DNA of 29,300 nt from Symbiodinium natans (Eukaryota; Sar; Dinophyceae; Suessiales; Symbiodiniaceae), in contig CAJNDS010001196.1 in the NCBI GenBank assembly GCA_905221605.1, forward strand, positions 1 through 29,300. Reading direction: 5' to 3'. This document shows positions 17,201-24,360 of the stretch, piece after piece. The number at the start of each line of letters is the position of its first letter. The stretch's first letter is position 1. A program made the translations under genes and the position numbers. Under the pieces are notes generated by a model. The model did no database searches, was not told where the DNA came from, and saw nothing but the letters and a program-made list of their open reading frames with translations.

Positions 17201-18861
17201 GGGCCAAGGAGGGGGGAAGGGGGCGTACCAGGTCCTGGTCTGCTTCCTATACAGTGCTTTGGCGGTGGTCTCAGAGGGTCAGGGGCGAGGGGGGTCCCAG
17301 GAGAAGTGCCAGGCAGGGGTCTCAAGGCGAGGGTTCAAAAGGAGGGTCGGAGGGGGCAGGGTTCGAGGGAGCGTGCCAGGTCCTGGTCTGCTTCCTATAC
17401 ACCATATTCCCTGCGTAGCTCGAGAATCTCTGAGGACGAACTCGTGCAGGATCTTCGAGAAGCTGGCCCAAGCAGACAAGGACAAGAAATGTCAATTCAG
17501 GTTGGGTTCTAGGGGTTTACAGTTTCAGTCTTTAGACATACGCAGGACGTATTCATGGTCTTTGACATGGGTTCGGCCAAAGCGCAGGGCGAGATTAGAA
17601 AACAGCTCGGGAAAATCGTCAAATCGAAGGCGCAGAGTACTTTGCAGAGCTTTCTTTTCTTGCCGCAGCAACAAGATCTTGAGCGTCGGGCCCGTTACAA
17701 TGCTGCTTTGGACGATTTGTGCTTCAGTCGCAAAAATGGTGCACATGGCACTGGTTCAGTGTCTCGTGTAGGAACCGCCGACCCCGAGGATCGAGCCGAG
17801 GCCTGATGCCAGGCGCAAGCGCAAGGCGGTCTCGCTGGGCGCGTATGTCGGCCGGGAGTCTCTCCACTTTGCTGTTTGCGGCAGCAGTCTGGAAGCGCGC
17901 GAACACCGCTGGATAGGGACAGCCTTGCACACATGTCTGGGAGCAATGATTGGGTCCCGGGTTTAGGGCTACACTGTGTGCAGGACTGGCACGGACTCGA
18001 CGTGTCCATGGCTTCCGGTCCCCCTCCCGAACCCAGTGCTGCTGGAACCGAGAGTGACAAAGAAGATCAAAACCCAGGCGAAGCCAAGAGAGATAGTGTT
18101 ACATGTCGGTCTGGTTTGCTTCGGGCGCTTGGGAGGTGCTGCTGAAGGTTGAAGGCAAGGGCAAGTTCATCTCGGACACGGCGGCTGAACCAGCCATTCC
18201 CGACGACATGGCCGACGAGGAGTGACTGCTGCTTGACACGAAGCCAACTGCTGCTTGACACGAAGCCAAAGCCAGTGACGCTTGTGTCCAGGACATGCTC
18301 CCCCTTCACTTCGCGTCCAAACATGTGGTCGTGTATCAGGAGCTATTCCACACATTCCGTCTGTCCAGCCTCATCTTCCTGAGCCCAGACCCCTACGGGC
18401 TTCTTGCAGGGTTGCGCAGCAAGGTGACCATGGTGGCTGTTTGCCGAAGCTCACTGCACGCCAAGGCCAGGGGGCAAGGATTCCCAAAACCCTAAACCTT
18501 AAACCGACTGGGTTACCCAAAACCGCAGGTCCTCATGGACTTTCTCGTGGAAAAGCTTGTGGTGGATCTGAGCCAGTCTCCGCCCGCGTCCTCGGTGGCC
18601 CCTGCTGTCCACGACAGCAATCCAGAGCCACGCAACACAGGTGCCAGCAATGGCCAGAATGCCGTGAAGGACGGCCAGGATGATGCCGCGAAGGACATCG
18701 CTCAGGGCGACAAGACCACAAACCAAGAGAAGAAGCAGAAGAAGGATGCTCAGGCCAACAAGACCAACGACGAAGAGAAGAAGGAGGAGAAGGATGCGGA
18801 GTATGAACTTTCCGAGGAAGAGAGCGGCTCCAGCAGTGGCAAGGAGGCCGGGTCTGAGTGA
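14034..18861 (+). CDS. Large multi-exon gene of unknown function (exons listed separately)
   Basis: About fifteen plus-strand exons between the ATG at 14034 and TGA at 18859-18861. The chosen start gives a basic, Ala/Pro-rich N terminus (MSRRRSGAKKPEADAAGAMP). The end is a long charged tail (Lys/Glu/Asp-rich, with SEEESGSSSGKEAGSE). Phase-compatible introns support real splicing: 17501-17545 (GT-AG, 45 nt) and 18466-18528 (GC-AG, 63 nt). No catalytic motif is seen. The set of segments reminds me of a repeated uncharacterised protein family in Symbiodiniaceae (recollection, unverified). One apparent phase break near 17739-17771 suggests decay or a very small intron. The next plus-strand gene contains a DNA methyltransferase domain, so the two may belong to one mobile or co-dispersed unit; this is inference. 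It could be two genes, with a possible second start at 16319. Confidence 0.5.
14368..14536 (+). CDS. Unknown multi-exon gene, exon 2
   Basis: The frame gives GDLQWSCPGPAGAGVGLRDI, then SREFWYKGDNPPELPETMVL. Acceptor candidates are tccgcag (14367) and tttgcag (14394). The exon ends before a 39-bp duplicated intron repeat. Confidence 0.45.
14539..14616. repeat. 39-bp tandem duplication with internal hairpin, in intron
   Basis: Units 14539-14577 and 14578-14616 share aacgtttcagggctt and ccagccctgcacaccta. Each contains CAGGGCT...AGCCCTG, a 7-base stem with an 8-base loop. The acceptor aaccattgcag follows directly at 14624. Confidence 0.85.
14625..14752 (+). CDS. Unknown multi-exon gene, exon 3
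   Basis: Reads GDLTPVSRVVQLAAFIFEWD, then an Ala-rich helix with GEERAKLFAARAAAAGR. The acceptor is at 14624; the donor lies before the TTTAGG sequence at 14756. Confidence 0.45.
14809..14931 (+). CDS. Unknown multi-exon gene, exon 4
   Basis: Acceptor ggagcag ends at 14808. The frame reads PNFEAHRFSFIRASSDSVES, then WWLVHRRGEEVIRTSSEALK. Well-formed coding sequence; no named domain. Confidence 0.45.
14932..15512 (+). other. Intron region, possibly with one small exon
   Basis: Holds pyrimidine-rich repeats (ctcccc near 14990-15020). A 40-codon open frame at about 15190-15308 lies between an acceptor (ctcctgcag) and a donor (ctcg|gtaagcc) and could be an exon, but its translation is not persuasive. 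The region ends in ctaaaccc and acceptor tggcag at 15512. Confidence 0.35.
15513..15722 (+). CDS. Unknown multi-exon gene, exon 5
   Basis: Reads VSSKDMIAKLLRLRQRCVEA, EVWDEFKMLQHHDDFGPTWA and SRWSIACRVLGLASKPEEFA. Strongly helical. The donor lies before the CCCTAAA-like intron that starts near 15728. Confidence 0.5.
15723..15832 (+). other. Intron rich in CCCTAAA-type repeats
   Basis: About seven CCCTAAA-like units at 15776-15822, then cgaagctcag, the 3' splice site used at 15832. The donor is non-canonical or unclear. Confidence 0.5.
15833..16260 (+). CDS. Unknown multi-exon gene, exon 6 (longest)
   Basis: About 142 codons, including YPGFRRKIYELQKEDLIDSA, GVMVRIIKDVSTADSSWCDL, LEDIHGRSNEQVAVLELLKG and SDSRIQKLCKKAIDEPLCWK. 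Helix-rich and clearly protein-like. The donor ctg|gtaatc is at 16261. No known domain. Confidence 0.55.
16312..16560 (+). CDS. Unknown multi-exon gene, exon 7
   Basis: Acceptor gctgacag lies near 16302. The frame reads MAPLQTAPMVIEPPDVPQPD (ATG 16319), a Pro/Asp/Glu-rich linker, then VAKKMMFRYIKFVVADVMDC. It ends before TGA at 16561 or at a nearby GA donor (caagg|gaactc). The ATG could mark a separate gene. Confidence 0.45.
16570..16896 (+). repeat. Intron with TTTAGGG motifs and a 50-bp direct repeat
   Basis: TTTAGGG cluster at about 16584-16605. A roughly 50-base segment, cccctgagaccctctgagat, at about 16675-16725 recurs at about 16786-16836 with a few changes. Ends in acceptor gtcaatcag at 16896. 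Confidence 0.6.
16897..17080 (+). CDS. Unknown multi-exon gene, exon 8
   Basis: The frame from the acceptor reads TVDKLLPAGDNAEQMLRGWL, then LDGSMLTEVSEAYSRNHN and KPVLLLTRKMLVGF before TAA at 17081. A donor gttg|gatttt of GA type would avoid the stop. Confidence 0.5.
17081..17418 (+). repeat. Intron with G-rich duplicated segment
   Basis: A 30-base segment (gtaccaggtcctggtctgct plus tcctatac) at about 17223-17252 recurs 150 bases later at about 17373-17402. It is embedded in G-rich sequence with repeated tctca.gggtcagg and gcgagggggg modules. Long frames here are by-products of the G-rich bias. The acceptor ctgcgtag ends at 17418. Confidence 0.7.
17419..17738 (+). CDS. Unknown multi-exon gene, exons 9 and 10 with a 45-nt intron
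   Basis: Exon 9 (17419-17500) ends RQGQEMSIQ in phase 0. The intron 17501-17545 is gttggg...tacgcag. Exon 10 (17546-17738) opens DVFMVFDMGSAKAQGEIRKQ and continues with STLQSFLFLPQQQDLERRAR and ALDDLCFSRKNG. The phase match across a clean GT-AG intron is good support for splicing. Confidence 0.6.
17772..17960 (+). CDS. Unknown multi-exon gene, exon 11
   Basis: A 64-codon frame: EPPTPRIEPRPDARRKRKAV, SLGAYVGRESLHFAVCGSSL and EAREHRWIGTALHTCLGAMI. Basic then globular. It is preceded by cgtgtag. It is out of phase with exon 10, with only 33 nt between, so there is either a frameshift or a minute intron. Confidence 0.5.
17984..18225 (+). CDS. Unknown multi-exon gene, exons 12-13 (frame uncertain)
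   Basis: Two frames stay open at 17984-18140. One gives DWHGLDVSMASGPPPEPSAA; the other gives VTKKIKTQAKPREIVLHVGL. A further open segment, 18103-18225, reads WEVLLKVEGKGKFISDTAAE and ends ADEE before TGA. I cannot decide the splicing; the region is probably coding but only one frame at a time is real. Confidence 0.35.
18226..18270. repeat. 22-bp tandem duplication
   Basis: actgctgcttgacacgaagc occurs twice in direct succession, starting at 18225 and 18247, between two exons. Confidence 0.85.
18292..18465 (+). CDS. Unknown multi-exon gene, exon 14
   Basis: Acceptor gtgtccag ends at 18291. Reads DMLPLHFASKHVVVYQELFH, TFRLSSLIFLSPDPYGLLAG and LRSKVTMVAVCRSSLHAK. Ends in phase 0 at aag|gccagg, a GC donor. 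Confidence 0.55.
18466..18528 (+). other. GC-AG intron of 63 nt with CCCTAAA motif
   Basis: Donor aag|gccagg and acceptor aaccgcag, both in phase 0, join SSLHAK to VLMDFLVEKL. The interior contains aaccctaaaccttaaacc. No GT donor near here keeps the frame. Confidence 0.55.
18529..18861 (+). CDS. Unknown multi-exon gene, terminal exon with charged tail
   Basis: Reads VLMDFLVEKLVVDLSQSPPA, then a low-complexity Lys/Asp/Glu/Asn tail (about 90 residues) ending SEEESGSSSGKEAGSE and TGA. The tail is likely disordered. Its KKQKK and KKEEK runs could act as a nuclear signal, but that is only suggestive. Confidence 0.6.
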   Translation, partial: VLMDFLVEKLVVDLSQSPPASSVAPAVHDSNPEPRNTGASNGQNAVKDGQDDAAKDIAQGDKTTNQEKKQKKDAQANKTNDEEKKEEKDAEYELSEEESGSSSGKEAGSE

Positions 18862-19565
18862 AGCAGACAGCCGTCAGGGTGTCGCTGCGGATTCCGTGAG
18901 GCTCGGGCTGAGTTGGCAGGGGAGAGCCACCAGGTCTCTTCCGTTTTGGGCCGATTAGCTTTGAGCCCGTAGGGGAAGTCTGCAGGTTTTTAAAAAGAGC
19001 GAGCAGTAGCAGGAACTGTGTGCATCATTGTCATTAGTACGCCGTGCCGGCCTTAAAAGCGTTGAAAGGTCAACACTCAGGCAACTGCTTGCGTCAGATG
19101 AGGTCGGACGCTGAGGCTAATTTTAATTCCGAGACCAGATCCGCACAGTCCCACAGAGGTCTGGTCACCCAGTGAGTGCAGCTCAGAAGCCGAATCACAA
19201 ATCCTTCCTAATGTGCGCAGGCTGGAGCTGGTTCAGGCTTCTTGAAGTTACTCTCTCTTTGCGTGTGCCTTCCGATCCTTCTCATTGACAGGGCGCCTCT
19301 CGATCCGTCAGTGCGTGCGGGGTTTTCAGTTTAGGGTTAAGGGTCTCCGGTTTGCTCGGTTGGTTCTCGAGAAGTGTCGCGTGTCTCTCTCGATCTGTCT
19401 TTGGGTGTAGATTTTTGGTTTAGGGAAAGGGCGGGGTCTTCAAAATGACACTCGATTGTGGTCGGCAAGTGCAGCCGCTTCGACGGTGCAGTTTCGGACA
19501 GCCTTCGTCCAGAGTTTGCGGTTCAACGTCAAGTGAACTCCACTTAGCCTAGTGTCACCCAAGTC
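18862..19565. other. Intergenic region
   Basis: No repeat array. Two diverged copies of a tctcgatc.gtc...tttaggg module lie at about 19297-19346 and 19388-19430. A small inverted repeat (gaccaga at 19133, tctggtc at 19160) is present. No promoter element can be named. Confidence 0.5.
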
Positions 19566-19792
19566 ATGGCAGCTTCACGTGAGCAAGCGGATGCCTTGGC
19601 AATGCTGAAGGGTGCTAAGGGATCTTGTTCCTCGGCAGCCTGTTACTGTTGCACACGTGGTGTTTTGCAGAAGGTAGAAGTGAATTCGGAAGACAAGGCA
19701 AGAAAATAAAGATGGTCGACATCGCCGCAGCTAAGCTGGATGATATCCTGAAGGAGGCGCCGCGTGGGCAGGCCGGCCCTTTGTTCTCAGAG
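19566..19792 (+). CDS. Two first exons of the gene upstream of the methyltransferase
   Basis: ATG at 19566 gives MAASREQADALAMLKGAK. Exon 1 ends at 19620 and exon 2 starts at 19671 after acceptor gttttgcag. With the intron 19621-19670 taken as GA-AG, the phase matches and the frame continues GRSEFGRQGKKIKMVDIAAA, KLDDILKEAPRGQAGPLFSE. The frame then meets TAG at 19793 although the following codons still look coding (EYSQAELMHLPTLLQHFQPQ to about 19857). Confidence 0.45.
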
Positions 19793-19977
19793 TAGGAGTA
19801 TAGTCAGGCCGAGCTGATGCACTTGCCGACTCTGCTGCAGCACTTCCAGCCGCAAGGGCCCTAAGCATCAGTCACGGCATGTGAGAGAATGTTGGGCAGA
19901 AGTGCTAAGGAAATCCCTTTCTCACGGCATTTCCATGGTCTTTGGTGTGTGCTCAAAAAAGAAGGCAGCTTCCGGGG

Positions 19978-20660
19978 CAGAGTCGGCACACACGGCTAAA
20001 GCAAAGGCGGTCAAGAAGGATAAGGATGCCAAGACGAAGGGGGTCATCAGCTTTGACTTGACGCAGAACCTCGATGATGCGCCCAGGGCAACCCGAGCCA
20101 TCACAGCCATCCTGGCGAATGCGGCTCCGAGTACAAACTTCAATCGAGTGAAGTTGGTCTGGCAACCTAAAAGCAAGCAAGGGGGGCTCGCGGCGTCCGT
20201 GGGCAAGGTCTGTCACCCAACGATCGTCGTGTCTGGGGCCACTGCCGCTGTACAAGAGCGACGTCCTGCCTGCGGGGTAGTGTGGTCTTACAGCATGCGC
20301 GGGCTCGGTTCGGAGGGGCCGGCAACCCAAGACAGCAACATGAAGGCCATCAAAGTAGACGGCCGGCTGCCGTGGACTTTCGAGGACTCACCAAGCTGGG
20401 CGATTGTGGCTGAGCTTTGGGGAGGAAAAGATTGGTTGAGTCAGAAAGCGTCCAAGGATCAACGGGACAAGCTGCGCTCAATGGGCTTTGTGTGTGCCAA
20501 CGGCAATGCTACCCTTGCGCCGTTGCCGGAAGCCTTGGCTAGCAGCACAGTCCTGAAGCAGCTTGCGAGAAAGGCGTACGCAAAGGAACACCCCAAGGAG
20601 GAGAAGGCCGGGTCTGCAGCAATGAGGGCGCTTGCAGTGGCAGTGGCAAAGTGCGTATTT
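19978..20660 (+). CDS. Exon of unknown function, basic N terminus
   Basis: An open frame running 19881-20717. Coding character is good from about 19978 (after acceptor candidate ccggggcag): AKAKAVKKDKDAKTKGVISF, DLTQNLDDAPRATRAITAIL and FNRVKLVWQPKSKQG. Then, after a weaker stretch that may be an intron (about 20190-20340), AIKVDGRLPWTFEDSPSWAI, VAELWGGKDWLSQKASKDQR and KAYAKEHPKEEKAGSAAMRA. No named domain. It lies between the 19566 start and the methyltransferase domain, so it may be part of the same protein. Confidence 0.5.
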
Positions 20661-20749
20661 TCATTGTTACTTCGGCTTCTTGCGATGGCCAGGCTCCAAA
20701 GTCGAAGTTTTGTGTGAACTGCTCATGCGAGTCATGCGCAGATATCCGC

Positions 20750-20877
20750 AGCAGGTTTAGCTTGTCAGCCGAAAACTGACGAGTGGGCCAGTCGGATTTG
20801 TGTTGATTTTGGGAGCAGGTTTAGCTTGTGAGCCGAAAACTGAAGAGGGGGCCAGTCAGCTTTGTGTTGATTTTGGG
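20750..20877. repeat. 64-bp tandem duplication
   Basis: Units 20750-20813 and 20814-20877 share agcaggtttagcttgt, agccgaaaactga and tttgtgttgattttggg. They end right at an acceptor (ttttgggcag, 20880), so they fill most of an intron. Confidence 0.9.
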
Positions 20878-20880
20878 CAG

Positions 20881-20967
20881 GTGTCGATATTGGGCAAAAT
20901 GCCGTGCGATGCTTGCTAAAACGTCTGGAGCAAAAAAAGATCGAGCCTGCGTGCAGCAAGGAGAGTT
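20881..20967 (+). CDS. Small exon before the methyltransferase domain
   Basis: After the acceptor at 20880 the frame reads VDIGQNAVRCLLKRLEQKKI, then EPACSKE. Helix-rich and protein-like. The donor near 20968 is unresolved. A further short open segment (MDVDKAAAEGAASKQW, ATG at 21069) may also be exonic. Confidence 0.35.
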
Positions 20968-21194
20968 GGTTGCGTGCGCCTTTGTGTGCACGCATTATAC
21001 TTGGACGCGCAGTCTGTGCCCCAAGCTAAAAGCCATCCTTGTTGCCTCGCTCGAGACAATATGGGGAAATGGACGTGGACAAAGCTGCAGCAGAAGGCGC
21101 TGCGAGCAAACAGTGGTGAATGCCATGGTTCATTTTAGGCGACACAATTTAGGGTCGGTCCCGAAACTGTCAATGTTGCGTGCTTCCGGCGTGA

Positions 21195-22255
21195 ATGGAG
21201 GCAGTGGAAGTCCGGACCAGCATCATGAAAAACAAGAAGAAAGGGCCGCCGGCCCCGCCGAAGGAGCTCCGCGTGGCGGCGGATTGCTCTGGATACGGAG
21301 CTCACGCAGCTCGGCCTGAAACGCATGTGCAATGTGCTGTTGCATTTCTGTTTGTGCCTGAAGCCAAGATTATTGCTCTCGCCAATATGGACCTGAAGAT
21401 CCCAGTGAAGAACATGCTCGCTTGCGAGATCGACCCTGCGGTGAGGCGCATGGCGTCTCGTGTGTCTGATGCGGTGGACTTGCCCGCGTACGAGCAGCCG
21501 GTGAACATGGTAGAGAGGCACTTAAGCCAGGAGAGTCTTGAGCTCTACATGCTGACGGCACCGTGCCAGTCTTACAGTCTGGCCGGGAAGGGCCTTGGAC
21601 TTGGGGAAGGGAGAGGGCAGCTCGTGGTAGATGGCTGCGGCAAGATACTGGACGAGAAGCCCAAGGCAGAACCACACCCTGATCCCTGAATCGAACAACC
21701 CTAGTAACGCTATAGCCGCCAAGCCCCAAACCCTTGGACAAACTTGTCCGTTGAGGCCTTCTTGTTCGAAAACGTGGCGAACATCGACAAGCAGCACAAG
21801 CCTGTGTTGGACAAGTGGGAGAGCATCCTGAATGATGCGGGCTACGTTGCTTGCCTGTATGCCGTCTAGAACGCATTCTTAGGGTTTGTGTGGAGCATAG
21901 GGTTTCGGGTCCAGAGTGCGCCGTCAGAAAGGTGACTTGCAGGATGAGCCTGAAAGCCTCGGACCACGGCATCCCGCAAGGTCGGGTGCGGACGCTGGTG
22001 GTGGGCGTCAGGGAGGACGTCGCAGAGGGCCGCCAGTTCACGGTCCCCGAGCACATTGGTTCAGTGCCGCTGGCTGCATTTTTGGAGAAGACTTATAAAT
22101 GCAAAGTCGACGAGAGCCAGCAGACCCGCACGTTCCAGAACAACATGACGAAGGCGGGAGTCAGGACATGCGAGCATTTCTGTCACTACTACCTTCAGAT
22201 GCCCAGCTGTGAGCCGTCAGGGGGCACAACCTGCTCCATAACTGTCGAAGCCTAA
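21195..22255 (+). CDS. C5-cytosine DNA methyltransferase domain, three exons, C-terminally incomplete
   Basis: Transfers a methyl group from S-adenosylmethionine to cytosine C5 in DNA, if active. Exons are 21195-21665, 21756-21856 and 21943-22255, joined by a GC-AG intron (90 nt) and a GT-AG intron (86 nt), both phase-matched; about 294 residues. Motif I is DCSGYG (30-35), motif II ACEID (76-80), motif IV APCQSYS with nucleophile Cys124, and motif VI FENV (161-164) right after the first splice. Motif VIII is QGRVR (203-207), straight after the second. The N terminus is basic (KNKKKGPPAPPKEL). The target-recognition region and motifs IX-X are not found; after motif VIII the frame fades and ends beside a triplet-repeat array, so this copy is probably 3' truncated or continues beyond what I can splice. 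The stretch between motifs I and II is longer than usual and may hide an intron or a small deletion. Dinoflagellate methyltransferases of this kind have been reported within retrotransposons; no reverse transcriptase is seen here. The start could instead be internal, with earlier exons at 19566-20967. Confidence 0.8.
21666..21755 (+). other. GC-AG intron in the methyltransferase gene
   Basis: The donor is aag|gcagaa and the acceptor tccgttgag. Joining 21665 to 21756 puts KILDEKPK directly before AFLFENVANI, as expected between motif IV and motif VI. No GT donor gives this join. Confidence 0.7.
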
Positions 22256-22283
22256 ATCCAGCACCACCGCTCGCATCATGAGA

Positions 22284-22315
22284 CTAACAACAACAACAAC
22301 AACAACAACAACACC

Positions 22316-22347
<32 letters not shown>

Positions 22348-22412
22348 CGTACTAGTACTAGTACTAGTACTACGACTACTACTACTACTACGACGACGAC
22401 TACTACTATTAA

Positions 22413-22461
<49 letters not shown>

Positions 22462-22462
22462 G

Positions 22463-22497
<35 letters not shown>

Positions 22498-22514
22498 GCT
22501 ACTACTACTATATA
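22284..22514. repeat. Triplet microsatellites: (AAC)n, (ACC)n, then (TAC)n
   Basis: (AAC)n at 22284-22311, (CAC)n to 22331, (AAC)n to 22347, GTACTA units to about 22371, then (TAC)n with a few GAC, TGC and TAT variants to 22512. It starts about 30 bases after the last methyltransferase codon. Confidence 0.95.
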
Positions 22515-23967
22515 GGGTTCAGTCCTCAGGGAAGAGTTATGTCGAGCTGGGCTGAGTCAAGGTGCTTGCGGCCAGACGATTTAAGTGGGTAAAGGTGCAC
22601 ACATGCACTGATCCTACCTACGTGCAAAATATAGCGTGTCTGCGGTCTCGGCCGAGCGAAAGGCCAATCACGGCTTCTGGCGCTTCGTCCACGGAGCCAG
22701 CCTGCTCGACAAATCTCGTGCTCTCCGCACGCTCCTCTGTGCCTTCCATAAGACCTCGTGGCCTCACCTTGTTTGGCCTGTTTGACCAGGCTGACCAAGC
22801 GCTTGGGCCATGATCACAACACATAGCTGCAACAAGACACAGGTCCCAATAAACACCCATGATCACCCTAAGACCCAATGCGCAACCACCCAGTCCTGCC
22901 ATATCTTGCTCGCGAGGAGGGGTCCATCCATGATCCATTCGGAGGCCTGAGCTCAATATGGCTCAAAAACCCCCAAACAAAAAAGTGTATATTTATTTGC
23001 GAGATCCTTTGTTGAGACAAAAAATATCAATAATCGCAATGATAGTAAAAAAGTAACAGGAGAGAAGAAGCACCTGTGGATATTCAAGCAGATGCCGCAT
23101 ACGTGGAGCATGCCCTCCAAAAGGAGCAGGAGCGCAAGAACCCAAACTGCCCACTGAATGAAGAAAATGTTTACTGAATCAACTTCCGCAGCCAGGCTCT
23201 AAACCCGAAATCCCTGCAGCCTACACCCTAATCAAAGACCTAGAGTCATATAGTATAAGATTTAGGGTTTAGGGATTTAGTGCTTAGGGATGTCGATTCT
23301 CTTTAGTGCAGAAGTTGGTACGATGTGTGGATTTGTCCTGAGGTTTGAAAACCCAAATACCTCCACAGCAAGGCAAATTGGCAAAAGTCTTTCTCGGAAG
23401 TCCTGAACCCTAAGCTGTTCGGTGTGTAGAGTTTAGGAATTCAGGGCGCGGGATTTGAAATTTGAGGTAAACCCTCAACAGAATTTGAGTCCTAAACCCT
23501 GTGAACTTCGAGCCCAAAACCCCAGCCGAGAGTCTTTCGGATTGGCCGCCATGAGCTGGTGTTGCAAGGAGATTCGTTTGGAGCGGTTTAGGGTTTAGGG
23601 TTTGATAATACAATTACTTGGACGTGAATGGATAGTTGATAAAAAAAATCCCGATGCCTGAACCCAAATGCCTAATTTCGCCGCAGAAGCCTTGTATGCC
23701 CCTAGAAAGTCTTCATTCCCAAATAGCCGCAAAGCCAAAACTCCTGCACAAGCCTGAATATTTCAACCCTAAACCCTAGTCCTGGTGATCCTCGGTCTGC
23801 TCCGGACCCTGGCGGCGCATCGTGAGCACGTCTCCACTGCGCTGCAGTCGGACGTGGGGATTCGGAATCCTGGGTCTCGAGTTTCAGGGCTTAGGGAAGT
23901 TGCCGGTTTAGGGCCACCCTGCAACCCGAAACTGCCCTAAAAATCGGGTTTAGGGCATCATCGTCGT
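22515..23967. other. Non-coding region with scattered telomere-like motifs
   Basis: No ORF with coding character on either strand. AT-rich at about 22965-23070. TTTAGGG fragments lie near 23262-23275 and 23587-23602. No RNA gene is seen. Confidence 0.55.

Positions 23968-24360
<393 letters not shown>

Noticed and set aside
17089-17418. Gly/Arg-rich frames of 110-200 codons
   Set aside because: G-rich intron sequence with a 150-base internal repeat; only exon sequence after 17418 has coding character.
21195-22255. Bacterial restriction-modification system
   Set aside because: The methyltransferase is split by spliceosomal introns and there is no nuclease or specificity gene nearby.
22955-22980. 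Spliced-leader relic (atggctcaaaaa)
   Set aside because: Only about eight bases resemble the conserved dinoflagellate leader; not above chance.
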